Assembly: GCA_016748015.1 (NCBI GenBank)
Contig: JAAOMT010000571.1
Coordinates: 1,243,095 to 1,307,094, forward strand
Source of the DNA: Geosiphon pyriformis
Taxonomy: Eukaryota; Glomeromycota; Glomeromycetes; Archaeosporales; Geosiphonaceae
DNA: 64,000 nucleotides
Reading direction: 5' to 3'
Of the stretch, positions 23,745 to 35,227 are shown one piece after another. A program made the translations under genes and the position numbers. Each line of letters begins with the position of its first letter. The first letter of the stretch is position 1. The notes below the pieces were generated by a model, which was not told the origin of the DNA, ran no database searches, and worked only from the letters and a program-made list of their open reading frames with translations.

Positions 23745-24388
23745 GTTTGTTATTTCCAGATAATAATCCAAAATTATTGAAGAAATTTGGTCTGAAAATT
23801 GTTGAAATTTCAGTTCTGTGAGCTTTCTAATGTATTGAATCTTCAAAAGTTGAAAAATTGGGTTTTGTAGTACGTTTTCACAGGTGTGGAATAGGTCATA
23901 AAGTTTAAGAGCAGCTCTAAGCCTGTAGTGACTGTTTGTTAATCCAGCTGTTGTCTTGAATTCGTTGTGGAGTTGTTTCTGAATAGCTTCTTTTGTGAGG
24001 TTTGCTGTTGTAAGTTCCAGTTTCTGTTCATAGAGTGTTTTTCCAATGTGAAAATATCTATAGATTGGAGGATATTCAGTGTTTTCCTCATTGAGACACA
24101 ATTGAAGTTTTTGTTGAATTGTAGCATTTGGTGAAATACTAATCGGAATGAGCCTTAGGTTTTCTCTTAAAGCAAGCTTTAAAAGTTCTGGCAGATGAAT
24201 TCCAGTATAACTTCTTGTGTTCTTTTTATATGAGTGATATTTTCATGAGTTGGGGCTAAATTTGTAACTACTTCTGTTTGGGTATAATTAATGTGGTTTC
24301 CAGTAACAGTAATAGATAATTTGGGTATTGTTTTTAAAGCTAACATTAGTTTTTGGGATAATTGTTGAATGTTTTGAGGAATAGTTAT
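23745..24388 (-). pseudogene. Element B ORF3, partial
   Basis: Homologous to ORF3 of A and C: TIPQNIQQLSQKLMLALKTIP, PELLKLALRENLRLIPIS, YRYFHIGKTLYEQKLELTTA, KIQYIRKLTELKFQQFSDQ. The start codon has decayed to ATA (ATG in C), a frameshift follows LAP near 24,250, and the C-terminal end is lost in the gap. In A and C the same protein ends in EEEIM at the polypurine tract. Confidence 0.75.
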
Positions 24389-24509
24389 TATAAGCAATTG
24401 AAAAAAAATAAAAATTATTTTTGGTGTATGGGTTTTTTTTTATGTTATTTTTGTTTTTGTTTTTGTGAGATTGTTTCTAAATTATAAGAGAATGACTAGT
24501 AAAATTAAA

Positions 24510-25895
24510 TTAAGTGTTTAGGTTGGAAGATTGTTCAATGACAACTATTGGTTCTAAGTTTCGGGGAATATCTTCGGGACTGACCAAAGGAGAATATGTA
24601 CCAATTTGTGGAATTAATGATTCAGGATTGCTTCTGGAATGATAGTGTTTCAAACGATCTCCATGTGCAACTTTTGCTAGGATTTTGTCATCAAGTCTTA
24701 GCTTGTATGATCTATTGCCTAGGACTTTATGGATAAAGAATGGTCCATCCCATTTATTTTCAAATTTTCCACTCCATTGTTTTTCAGCTTTAGTTCTGTG
24801 TAAGAGAACTTTGTTTCCAATTTTGAATTTATTGATGACTGAAGGTAATTTGTCATCATGTTGTTCTTTTTGTTGAGCTTGGGAGTGTTCAATATGGGTG
24901 GCTGCTATTCGTCGTTTTCCTTCTAATGTACTAAGTAGAGTGTAGGCTCTTCACTGAAGCGTTTTTTGGAAATTGTTTTCATCAATCAGTTGTGTTGGGT
25001 ATGTTTCCACTGTGAAACTAATTGGTAACATTGCCATCCTTCCATAAGTTAAATCAAATAGTGTGTGTTTCGTGGTGTCTTGTTTTAATGTCCTATATGC
25101 TAGTAACACTAATGGAATAAAGAGATCCCATTCTTGCTCAAAATCGGTTGAGACTTTGGCTAATGACTCACACAATGTTCTGTTAAAATGTTCCACAAGT
25201 CTGTTTGTTTGTGGATGGTAGGGCAAAGACAGAGGTCTTTTGACATTGAATTGTTCACAAATTTCTTGTATCAGGTTGTTCACAAAGTGTGTTCCCTGAT
25301 TGGATAAAAGTTCAATTGGACATCCATGTCTACAAATAATGTCTTCGTAGATAAAATTTGCTACTGATTTTGCATCTGCTCGTTGAATGGCTCTGGCTTC
25401 AGGCCATTTAGTAAAATAGTCTACAGCTACTGCAATATAACGGTTTCCTTGAGTGTTTATAGATAGTGGTCCGACTAAATCGATACCAATTCTGTCAAAA
25501 GGCTGTCCAACTTTGATTGGATTTAAAGATTCTGTAGGGCGAGTTTCTCCTCTTCTTTGACAACTATCACAAGATTTGACATATTTGTTAATGTCTTTTC
25601 TCATTCGAGGCCAAAAGTAGTATTCTAGTGTTCTTTGAGTGGTACTATTTTTTCCGAAGTGTGCTGATGAAGAATCCGAGTACATGTTGTATAAAATGGT
25701 TTCTTTTTTCTGTTCTTGTATTAATCTAAGTAGTTTGATTGGGTTTTTGAAATTTTGATGATAGATAATGTTGTTGTGTAGAAAATATTGTTTGGCTTGT
25801 TGTTGTAACCGATGTTTTTTGTCTGGAGACCAATCTGTTGGGATTGTTAATGTCTCCAAATATTGTTTGAGATTGTTGTAGTTTTTGGGGTTCAT
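24510..25895 (-). pseudogene. Element B integrase, one stop from intact
   Basis: 1386 nt from ATG (MNPKNYNNLKQYLETLTIP) to TAA. HHCC domain, then IDLVGPLS with the first catalytic Asp, LLSNQGTHFV where the second Asp is Asn (GAT to AAT), and LVEHFNRTLCES with the Glu. The Trp residues of the C-terminal GKFENKWDGPF block are intact, unlike in A and C. One TGA after KTLQ replaces the Arg codon present in A (LQRRAYTLL). The start ATG lies 48 nt after the preceding TAG. Confidence 0.9.
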
Positions 25896-25943
25896 TGTTT
25901 GTTGTTTTGATGCTATTAATTCAATTGAGTGTTGGTTTTGTTT

Positions 25944-28900
25944 CTAATCTTGCCTCATCCTTAAGAGACAATCAACATTGGTGTGGAGTTTTCCTGGTTT
26001 GTGGTGTATGATGTATTGGTAATTAGCTAAAAATCCTGTCCATCAGGTTTGTTTTGTGTTCAGCTGGGTGTTTTTGTTTTGAAGCCATTTAAGTCCAATA
26101 TTATTAGTGATAATATCGAATTCTTTGGGTCTGAGGTAAAAGTTGAAGTGATGTAGGGCCCAGATTACTGCTGCGGTTTCTAATTCTGTTGTAGGGTAGT
26201 TCTTTTGGCTGGCTTTAATGTTCTACTAGCATAAACAATTACTCGCTCATTTCTATTGTCATCTAACTGTAATAAGATGGCACCAAAGGCAGTATAAGAA
26301 GTGTCAATTGTTAACCAGAATGGGTTGCTGAAGTCTGGGTAGGCGAGGATTGGGGCTATTGTGAGTTTTTCCTTGAGTATCTCGAAGACATTTTGGTGTT
26401 CTTTTGTCCATTTGTATTCGACATTTTTCATAGTGAGCTGGTTGAAGGGTTTTGCAATTTCTGAGAATCCTTTGATGAATTTTCGGTAATAGAATGCTAA
26501 TCCAATAAATCCTCTTAATTCTGTGGTATTTCATGAAGTCTTGAAGTTTTTGACAGTACTGATTTTTCCAGGGTCTGGTTTAATTCCATTTTTGCTAACA
26601 ATGTGACCAAGAAAAGCTAAACTTGTTTTTCCAAAGTAGCATTTTTCAATGTTCAGTTTCAATTCTGCTTTCCATAATCATTGAAAAACTTCTCGCAGGT
26701 AAATTAAATGTAGCTCAAAAGATGGTGAATAAACATCAGTGTCATCAAGATAAACTACTACTGATTTCCAAAGGAGGTCTTTGTAAACAACATCCATGAG
26801 TCTTTGGAATGTTGCAGGTACATTGCATAATCCGAAAGGCATTACATTGAACTCGTAATTTTCTCCTTGAGTGGTGAATGCTGTTTTGGGGCAGTTTTTG
26901 GGATCCATAGCAACTTGCCAGTATCCACTCTCTAAATCTAATGTTGAAAGTATTTGGACTTTCCAAGGACATCCAACATGTCATCAATTTGGGAAAGAGG
27001 ATAAGCATCCCCAATGGTGACACTGTTGAGTTGTCAGTAATCAACACAAAATCGTATCTTTCCATTTTTCTTTTTAACTAAAACCACAGGTGAGGCCCAT
27101 GGGCTCATTGATAGTTGAATAAGCCCATTGTTAAGCATCTGTTGTACTTCTTTTCAGATAAATTGGTAACTTTCCAGAGCAACTCAGTAGGCTTGTTGTC
27201 GCCTGGGTTTGGCATCTCCTGTATAGATTTGGTGTTGAACCAAATTAGTTCTTCCTAAGTCATTGTTGTTTTCGGTGAAGATATCAGCAAATTCTGCAAT
27301 TAGTTCTTTGAGCTGGGTTTGTTGTTGTAGTTCAAGTTGTCCCATGTTGATTCGAGATAGTTTTTCCATGACAACATGGTAGTTTTCAGAGCTAGGGTTT
27401 GGATTGATTTTTGGTAATGAATGTCCAATAATTTCAGAGAAATCAGGGACTGTTTGGGGTAATTCTTGTTGAAATATATTATTGTGAATAACTCCAATTT
27501 CTAAATTATTTAACAAAATTATGAGGTAATTATTGGGTAATTATTGGGGTTGTAAAAAGTAACTCGGACTTTTTTTGTTCCTTCTGGAATATAAATGTTT
27601 GGGATCAAAATATTATGTTCCAAGCAGACTTGTTCATTGGACTCAAAAATTTGTTGTGTGGTTGTTGGCTTTGTGTAAGTGTAGATTTCCGGATGTTCTC
27701 CAAAGGATAAGATGGTAATTGGTTGTGGAAGTCTGAGAATCTGGTGGGATTCATTTTGTGTATTAAGAGCTATATTAATTGGAGCAGTAAATCGTCCAGT
27801 TGAACCAAAACCTTGGGTTCCTCTATCGCTTTTTCCTAATTGTTTTCTTTGATTGACTAGTTGCAGACCTGAAATGTTGATTAAGAGTAGGTAAATAGCT
27901 TGGGCAATTTTTTCAGCATGTTCGATCTTAAATGGTTTGTCGGTCTCATTTTGAAGCATCACTGTTATGTCTCCAGTATATCCAGCATCGATTATTCCTC
28001 CTCTGACATTGATTCCTTTGCTTGCCAGAGAGGACTAAGAGGCAATTTGAACCATTGCTCCTGGCGGGATTTCGAGTGCAATTTTGAGGTTGATTTTTGT
28101 AAGAGATTTGGGTTTAAGAACAAGAGTATCCTTGCCTGGATATCTTAGATCATATCCAGCATCAATTTTGTGTGCTTTTTCAGGTTTTATTCCTTGTCCA
28201 TTGTTGTTGAAGTATTTAAGTTGTAAGGCAGGCTGATTTTCAATAAGGTAGATGGGTGTTGTTTCAATTTCTTCTGTTTCTTCAGGTTCTCCAAATTCAA
28301 TTTTATTCTCATCATTTTCGCTGGGCAAGGGGATACTAAAAGCATAGAATTCGGGACACTATTGTTCATCACAAGACATAATGCATTCTTCACATAGCCT
28401 AATGTTTATTTGCTCTAATTGTTGAATTTGAGCTTCTTGGGTCAGGTAGGTGTGACTTGCAATTTAGTGGTAGACTTCTACTTCATCTTCGTAATCAAAT
28501 CCAGCTAATTCTATAGTGTATTCAATGTATTCTGCTTCCTTCATTTGACAAACATCTTCTTTGGTAGCTCTATTAATTAATGTCATTGCTAAGTCAAAAA
28601 TCATCTTGGCATCATGAGGGTAGTGATAAAATTTGTTGAGATGTGTATAAGAGACAGCCATAAATGTTTTGATTATTGGTTTTTCTTCTTTTGGTTCAAA
28701 TTCAAAAGCCGGAGCTTTTTTGAAGCATTTGTTGAATATACTACAAGTGGCAGGTATTCAGGCATGTTGTTCTTGGTAGGAGATTGTTAACTCTTGTGTT
28801 TCCCAATTCAGATTAGCATTGGCTTTTTGAAGCCAATCATTTCTGACGAGAGCTTGGTACTGAGGTGCGTCCATTATAAGAACTTTGACTAGAATGGTGA

Positions 28901-31142
28901 TTCCATCAAGAGTGAATGGAAAATTGTCAATTTCTCCTACTGGTGTCTTTTTCATGCCATCAGCAATAACAATTACTGTTTGAACTGGTCGGTCAACATT
29001 TCTTTTCAACTGTTGTATTAACTGGTAAGTAATAATGCTTTCAGCGGATCCATTGTCTAGGATCAAGCGAATTGGCTTTTCTTTTACTTCAGCTTCTGCA
29101 TACATTGCAGTGATGGTTTTTTGCTCATTGGCCGCTGCATTGCTAAGCAAGAATGGTGATTTATTTGCTTCAAATTCAAAAGGAAAGATATCAGAGAGAT
29201 TGGCGTTTTCAGCGATTCGAGCTGGTGGAATAGTGGTGTGGTTATGAGAAGGGTTTTGTTGTTGTTGTGCTGCAGCTCTACCTTTCAAGAGTACAATATG
29301 ATGAAAATTCTGTTCTTCCAGCATTGTTAAATAACTGGGTTGAGTGTGGTAATGGTTGGGTCTTGATTGAGTGGTATTTCGGGGAACTAATTGGTTGTTC
29401 GAACTGATTCTACTGTTGTTTACTTGGTATCAGTTTTGTGGTGTGAATTGATTTTGTGTAATCAGTTTTCGAGCAGGGACTTGATAATGTTGTGTGGGTG
29501 GTTGTTGGTATTGCTGTTGGATTGGTTGTGGGGCGGGCTGATAATAGTTATTTTGGTATTGGGGTCTTGGTGGATAGTAAACTGGTGGTAATAGTTGATA
29601 ATAAGATTGCTGTGGTGAAGAGTAACATTGATTACCCCTATTTTGTTGGTCTCGTTGCAGCTTTCTGCAATCTCTTTTCCAGTGGCCAAAGATTCCACAG
29701 TAATGACAATTTTGGGACTGGTTATTGGAAAGTGATGCAAAGTTATTTTGATTTTGTCTTTGGGGTGGTTGATATCTTTGGGGTTGTTGTTGTTGGTTGG
29801 TAAAATAGTTTTCGACCTTCTTTGTGAGTTGGTCAATTTTTTCCTCAGCTGCTGAGCTGGTTTTTCCAATTGCCAAATTTACAAGTTTTGTATGATTGGC
29901 TTCTTCTATGGCCATTTCATATCTTTTCGCATGCTGTATGGCAGAGTTTAAATCTTCTGGCGCGTGTGGGCAAATCTTTTTAATTAGTTTATATTTTAGA
30001 CCAGTGATAAATTGATCCAAGATTTGAGCATCAGAATAATAATTATTTGTCTCAAGTTGGCAAATCTGTCTGAGAAGTTTGTTGAATTTCCCAATATAAG
30101 TTATAATGGATTTGGAGGGTTCTTGTTTGATATTTCGAAAACGATTGCGAAGAGTGATAGAGGTATTATTGTCGGTGAACTGTTCAAGGAAGGCTGCTTT
30201 GAAAGCATTCCAATCATTGAATGGGACGGCAAGGTTTTCAAACCATTTTTCTGCTGTTCCTTTGAAAAAGTAGGGAATTGTTCTTAACATTCTGGCAGCG
30301 TTCCATCCATTTGCATCTCCAGCTTTAGTAACTTGGTCAGGTCATTCTTGGGGACTGGTCTCAATATCTTCTCCATTGAATTCAGGGATTTTTGCGATGT
30401 ATGTTGTCATTTTGTTTTTTTTGTTTTCACTGTCTATTGATTCTTCTTCGGTTATTTCAGAGTTGTTTTCTTCATTTGCTGCTGTCTCAGAGTGTTTACT
30501 TTGATTTTCAGCTAGAAAATCAAGGAGATTGGAACTAGTTTGAAGGGGTTCTTGTTGTTTGGTAGAACTTCTGAGTGATGTAAAATTTTCTGGTCTTGCA
30601 AATCGATTCAAGAGTGAATTAGGTGTTTGTGCTTGTGCATGCGAAGCTAGAAAAGGTGTGATAGTAAGTGGAAGTTTTGAACTGGTTCCTTGTTCAGGTG
30701 TTTGTAAATGTTTGGCAGTTGTTTTCGGTAGTGTTAGAGTATTTGGGGTGGTTCTTGAATATTGCTTTAATTTGTTTTTGCCTTTGTTACTTGTTTCTGT
30801 TTCCAATTCAAAATCAATAGTGTATTGAGACTGCACTGGATATGTTTCTTCACAGTATTTGATAATGTTAAAATTAAGTTCATGAAAGTAAGTGGCAAGT
30901 GTTTCACTATTAAGATCTTCAGTTCTCAACTGTGAATAGTGTACTAAATTATTGTAAAAGTTGCTTCTAACTTCTGAGATATTAAAATTTCCAAAAAGAT
31001 AATTGTTGATGCGGTTTTCAATGTATTGGTATACTGATTTCTTGACAACTTCAATTCCATCTGGAATGTTGAATCTTTGCTTGCAGTGGGTGTAAATTGA
31101 TTGGTAATACTCTAGAGTTGTTGCGTCTGGTGTGGTCGCCAC
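25944..31142 (-). pseudogene. Element B Gag-protease-dUTPase-RT-RNase H polyprotein
   Basis: It opens at GTG (VATTPDATTLEYYQSIYTHC) and ends at the conserved TAG. N-terminal Gag extension, capsid, CCHC knuckle (CHYCGIFGHWKRDC), protease (here LILDNGSAESIIT, so the catalytic DSG reads DNG), dUTPase with intact motif 1 (DAGYDLRYPG), motif 3 (GGIIDAGYTGDI) and motif 5 (GTQGFGSTGRF), RT with intact YLDD, RNase H. The first Cys module is missing because about 440 bp were replaced by adapter sequence. Frames change at an 11-bp duplication near 27,530 and at single-base deletions near 26,946 and 26,206. The dUTPase motif-2 Arg codon is TAG. Confidence 0.9.
28639..28657. other. Tn5/Nextera mosaic-end adapter left in the assembly
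   Basis: The 19 bases AGATGTGTATAAGAGACAG are the Tn5 mosaic end used in Nextera libraries. Read on the minus strand they give the telltale peptide VSYTHL inside the polyprotein frame. In elements A and C the flanking sequences are separated by about 440 bp, absent here. This is a library or amplification junction, not biology. Confidence 0.97.
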
Positions 31143-31187
31143 TTTGAATTTGTTTTTGCTGTGTTGTTTCCGTGGGAGAGCACCAAA

Positions 31188-32171
31188 TGTTACCAGAGGT
31201 TTTTGATCTCTTTTCTGTAATGTTGTTGATACTTATTTGCTGTGAATTCACGTTTTCTGGATGTGGTTGAACCTCCAGTAACTGAATTTATCTTTAAATT
31301 ATCTCCTATAATTTGAACTGCTGGGCTTATAAGTGGAATGGCCAATTCCATGCCAGTTGCTTTATGTAGTTACGTTGTAGTAAATGTCAACTCTTTCCCA
31401 AGAATTGCTCGTCTGGAAGCTCACTAAAAATGTGTAGTTATTTTGCTGTGAAAGTTAACTCTTCTACAGGAATCTCGTCTGTAGGCTACCCTAATGATTG
31501 TAATAAGAAAAGAAAGAAAAATAAAAGAAGTGTAAAAGAAATAGGATCTTATCAAGGGAAACGTTTTTCTATCCAGGCCTGGAGTCACTAACAGTTTTAC
31601 TGAAATTGGTAGCTAATCAATTTCGAAATGTTAGTTGGGTTTTGGGGATTTTCCAAGTACAATAATTAAAGAATTTGGTTTTTCAAATTATTTGATATTT
31701 ATTTCTTTTTGTGTATATAGGAACGGTTTTAAGAGATAAATCTAAAGTAAGATACATTTTCTCGAAGAGAGAAGCTTTTCTTTTATACAACTTGTTGTAA
31801 CACTATTCTATGAACTTGAACTTTGCTATTTTCTACAATTTCACTGAACTAAAGATACATTTCGGCAAACTACAAGTTATTTTGGCGAACTATTAATTAA
31901 TTTGGGTGAACTATTCATTATTTCAGCGAATTTCTACAAATTTTGGTGAACTTCTGAATGTTACATAGTTCGGGGTATTGTATGATTGATCATCGCAATT
32001 AGGTTACATTTGTGTTGTGTACAATTTGAGTTATTAATTAAATGATAATTTCGGACATTTTTTTTGCTAATGTAATAAGTGATTATTTGGAACAATAATA
32101 TATGCTAATTAATGATAGGAATTATAAGATAATTTCATGCTAAATAATATCTCTAATTTTGTCTGGTAACA
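31188..32171 (-). repeat. Element B 5' LTR
   Basis: 984 bp, TGTTAC...GTAACA. It has a TATAAAAG block on the minus strand ('cttttatac' near 31,780) and TTCGGCGAA-like units at about 31,855-31,950. The primer-binding site adjoins at 31,172-31,186 (minus strand TGGTGCTCTCCCA). Confidence 0.9.
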
Positions 32172-32311
32172 TCATTGATTCGATTTTTGATGTATTGAAA
32201 AAGTGTTTTCTTGAAAGCTATGATTCCATCACGTATTTCAAATCATTGTTTGCAGTGTGTGTAAATCGATTGATAGTACTCTAAGGTTGTGATGTCTGAG
32301 GCAGTCGCCAC
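32172..32311 (-). pseudogene. Element A Gag N-terminus, cut off by element B
   Basis: It opens at GTG at 32,311 in the context AAAGTGGC, giving VATASDITTLEYYQSIYTHCK, then a TGA for Arg, then FEIRDGIIAFKKTLFQYIKNRIN. It continues at 22,816 after removal of element B. The same GTG and surrounding bases are present in B, C and F. Confidence 0.85.
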
Positions 32312-32356
32312 TTTGAATTTGTTGTTGCTGTGTTTTTTCTATGGAAGAGCACCAAA

Positions 32357-33352
32357 TGTTACCAGAGGTTTTTGGTCTCTTTTTTTAAATGTTGTCGATG
32401 CTTGTTTGCTGTGAATTCACATTTTCTGGATGTGGTTGAACCTCCAGTAACTGAATTTATCTTCAAATTATCTCTTATAATTTGAACTTGCTGGACTTAT
32501 GAGTGGAATGGCCAATTCTGTACCAGTTACTTTGTATAGTTACATTGTAGTAAACATCAACTTTTTCCCAGGAATTGCTTGTCTGAAAGCTTACTAAATT
32601 GTGTGTAGTTACTTTTGCTATAAAAGTCAACTCTTCTACAGGAATCTTGTCTGTAGGCTACCCTAATAATTATAATAATCAAAGAAAAGAAAATAAAAGA
32701 AAAGGAAAGAAAAAAAAGAAATGAGAAATTGATTTGTTAAAGTCATTTTGGATCCAGGCCTGGAAGTGTTTTAACAGTCTACTAAAATTGGTAGCTAATC
32801 AATTTCAAACTGTTAGTTGTGTTTTTGAGGATTTTCCAAGTGCAATAATTTAAAAAATTTGGTTTTTCAAATTATTTAATATTTATTTCTTTTTGTGTAT
32901 GTAGGAATGGTTCTAAGTAATAAATCTAAAGTAAGATACATTTCCTTGAAGAAAAAAGCTCTTTTTTTATACAACTTGTTGTAACACTATTCTATGAACT
33001 TAAACTTTGCTCTTTTCTACAATTTTGCTGAACTGAAAATACATTTCGGCGAACTACAGGTTATTTCTGCGAACTATTGGATATTTTGGTGAACTATCAA
33101 TTATTTCGGCGAATTTCTACAAATTTCGGCAAACTTTTTGAATGTTATATAGTTTGGGGTATTGCATAATTGATCATCGCAATTAGGTTACATTTGTGTT
33201 ATGTACAAATTGGGTTATTAATTAAATAATAATTTCGGACATTTTGCTAATATACTAAGTGATAATTTGAAATGATAATATATGTTAATTAATAATAGGA
33301 ATTATAAAGATAATTTCATGCTAAATAATATCTCTAATTTCGTCTGGTAACA
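32357..33352 (-). repeat. Element A 5' LTR
   Basis: 996 bp, paired with 14,114-15,109. In the first ~75 bp the two differ at four positions, all transitions. It is followed by the target duplication GTGC at 33,353-33,356. Confidence 0.9.
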
Positions 33353-34201
33353 GTGCATAAAATCAGTAATTTTAACACCAGCAACCTTGGGATCATGAAA
33401 GACAGTAACAGCCTCTTAAAGCCATCTATTGAAAACAAAACTTTTGTAAAGAGCCAAGGAAACCAGCAAATCCAAAGCACAGGTTGACATAAACTGCAAC
33501 ACAACCAAAGAGGGAAGAGAGAGCCCAGAAAGTGATCTTCAAGAAGACATACAGGATTCCAGAACCTGATGATGAGCCAAATCATCAGCCAAATCATCAG
33601 CCACATAAGAAAACACATGATTAGAAACCTCTACCTCACCACAATATAGACACAGAACACTAGGGTAACATTTATCATAAATGCACTTCTGAATAGTCAC
33701 AGGAAGCCAACAGTACAAAGCCTTCATAAGATAAGTGTGAGTATTAGCTGTGAGCCTACTAGTGAAACCAGTGGCCATATGCAAATCAGAGTGCCAAACC
33801 CTAAAAGAACTGAGCCAGTCAACATCTGAATGCAAATTACTAGCCAGAAATCCAGAACTGGAACTGACCTCCCAGTGTGCATGACAAACTGCATGACAAA
33901 TATCTCAAACAAAGTGTCTAGAATTACCAAAAACAATACCACCATCCGCCAACAAAAAATGTCCATCTATGTGAAAAGGAAAATACCACCCAGATAGAGA
34001 TGCAGCATCAGCGATGCTATCAGTGCAATCATTCCCTAAAACACTGAAGTGGCCCTTGACTTTGTGCCAACTAACTCTCAAATTCTTACTGTGGATAACA
34101 TTCCGAATATGCTAACACTCAACCCAACATCAATTGTGAAAATCAGAGCACACCAGGCTTAACTCAGACCTATAAGCATCTAAAGCTGTTTAACTATTCG
34201 A
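33353..34201 (-). pseudogene. LINE-1 piece 5: end of RNase H and zinc-finger-like region of ORF2
   Basis: The minus strand continues the RNase H domain interrupted by element C (LNLVCSDFH-like region, WHKVKGHFSVLGNDCTDSIADA), then FRVWHSDLHMATGFTSR, IYDKCYPSVLCLYCGEVEVSNHVFS and VKITDF. The protein is the same as LINE-3 at 5890-6730. Several stops and a Cys-to-Tyr change in the HxxxxC motif (HVFSY) indicate decay. Confidence 0.8.
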
Positions 34202-34416
34202 TGTTACTAGACAAAATTAGAGATATTATTTAGCATAAAATTATCTTATAATTCCTATCATTAATTAGTATATATTATCGTTCCAAATGATCACTTATTA
34301 CATTAGCAAAAATGTCCGAAATTATTATTTAATTAATAACTCAAATTGTACACAACACAAATGTAACCTAATTGCGATGATCAATCATGCAATACCCCGA
34401 ACTATGTAACATTCAG

Positions 34417-34535
34417 AAGTTCGCCGAAATTTGTAGAAATTTGCCGAAATAATGGATAGTTTACTGAAATATCTAATAGTTCACCAAAATAACTTGTAGT
34501 TCGCCAAAATGTATCTTTAGTTCAGCGAAATTGTA
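34417..34535 (+). promoter_or_regulatory. Array of TTCGCCGAA-type inverted repeats upstream of the TATA box
   Basis: Five to six imperfect copies of AGTTCGCCGAAAT, spaced roughly 20-25 bp, including TTCGCCGAAAT at 34,420, decayed ones such as TTTACTGAAAT and TTCACCAAAAT, and TTCAGCGAAAT near 34,520. The same array is present in every LTR of this family at the same place, upstream of TATAAAAG. A dyad repeated this way suggests a transcription-factor binding cluster in U3; the factor is unknown. Confidence 0.5.
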
Positions 34536-34581
34536 GAAAATAGCAAAGTTCAAGTTCATAGAATAGTGTTACAACAAGTTG

Positions 34582-34589
34582 TATAAAAG
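34582..34589 (+). promoter_or_regulatory. TATA box of element C 5' LTR
   Basis: TATAAAAG in 'caagttgtataaaagaaaag', conserved in all LTRs of the family (43,470-43,477 in the 3' copy). It probably positions the start of the genomic RNA. Confidence 0.55.
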
Positions 34590-35184
34590 AAAAGCTTCTC
34601 TCTTCGAGAAAAATGTATCTTACCTTAGATTTATCACTTAGAACCATTCCTATACACACAAAAGAAATAAATATCAAATAATTTGAAAAACCAAATTCTT
34701 TAATTATTATACTTGGAAAATTCCCGAAACCCAACTAATGTTTTGAAATTGATTAGCTACCAATTTCAATAAACTGTTAGTGACTCCAGGCCTGGATAGA
34801 AAGCGTTTCTCTTGATAAAAATTCTATTTCTTTTACACTTCTTTTATTTTTCTTTTCTTTTCTTATTACAATCATTAGGGTAGCCTACAGACGAGATTCT
34901 TGTAGAAGAGTTGACTTTCACAGCAAAGTAACTATACATTTTTAGTGAGCTTCCAGACAAGCAATTCCTGGAAAAGAGTTGACATTTACTACAATGTAAC
35001 TACATAAAGCAACTGGCATGGAATTGGCCATTCCACTCATAAGCCCAGCAAGTTCAAATTATAGGAGATAATTTGAAGATAAATTCAGTTACTGGAGGTT
35101 CAACCACATCCAGAAAACGTGAATTCACAGCAAATAAGTATCAACAACATTACAGAAAATAGACCAAAAACCTCCAGTAACATT

Positions 35185-35198
35185 TGGTGCTCTCCCAT
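35185..35198 (+). other. Element C primer-binding site
   Basis: TGGTGCTCTCCCAT begins 2 bases after the LTR end. A TGG start is what the CCA end of a primer tRNA requires. Elements A and B share it with small changes and F has TGGTGCTTTC. The tRNA species cannot be assigned from this sequence alone. Confidence 0.65.
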
Positions 35199-35227
35199 GG
35201 AAATAACACAGCAAAAACAAATTCAAA

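Larger units (their letters stand above)
22817..32171 (-). mobile_element. Element B: Ty3-type retrotransposon inserted into gag of element A
   Basis: It begins TGTTAC at 22,817 and ends GTAACA at 32,171, with perfect 4-bp duplications TCAT (22,813-22,816 and 32,172-32,175). Removing it rejoins element A gag in frame (NRI-NDYLFGNYN). B has the best-preserved pol of the window: the RT box is YLDD and integrase has a single stop. It has an 11-bp tandem duplication near 27,530, two single-base losses (near 26,946 and 26,206), a gap of 659 N and an adapter-marked deletion at 28,639-28,657. It is the youngest layer of this nest. Confidence 0.9.
14114..33352 (-). mobile_element. Element A: full-length Ty3-type retrotransposon, interrupted by element B
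   Basis: Two 996-bp LTRs (14,114-15,109 and 32,357-33,352) begin TGTTAC, end GTAACA and differ mainly by transitions. Perfect 4-bp target duplications GTGC flank the element at 14,110-14,113 and 33,353-33,356. Element A sits in the C-terminal part of LINE-1 ORF2. Its gag was later split by element B. Without B it is 9.9 kb and encodes Gag-protease-Cys modules-dUTPase-RT-RNase H, integrase and ORF3, all with point-mutation stops. The primer-binding site complement follows the 5' LTR near 32,340-32,354. Confidence 0.9.
34202..35182 (+). repeat. Element C 5' LTR
   Basis: 981 bp. In the first ~330 bp I counted 16 differences from the 3' LTR, all transitions, about half at CpG-derived positions. 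It carries the TTCnnnGAA array and a TATAAAAG box. Confidence 0.93.

Noticed and set aside
23059-23763. Open frame across the N gap
   Set aside because: It is open only because it runs through Ns.
32172-33352. A separate solo LTR plus unrelated gag scrap upstream of element B
   Set aside because: The TCAT duplication and in-frame continuity with 22,816 show it is the 5' end of element A.
34417-34535. Heat-shock elements in the LTR
   Set aside because: The half-sites are separated by three bases (TTCnnnGAA), not the two of nGAAnnTTCn arrays.
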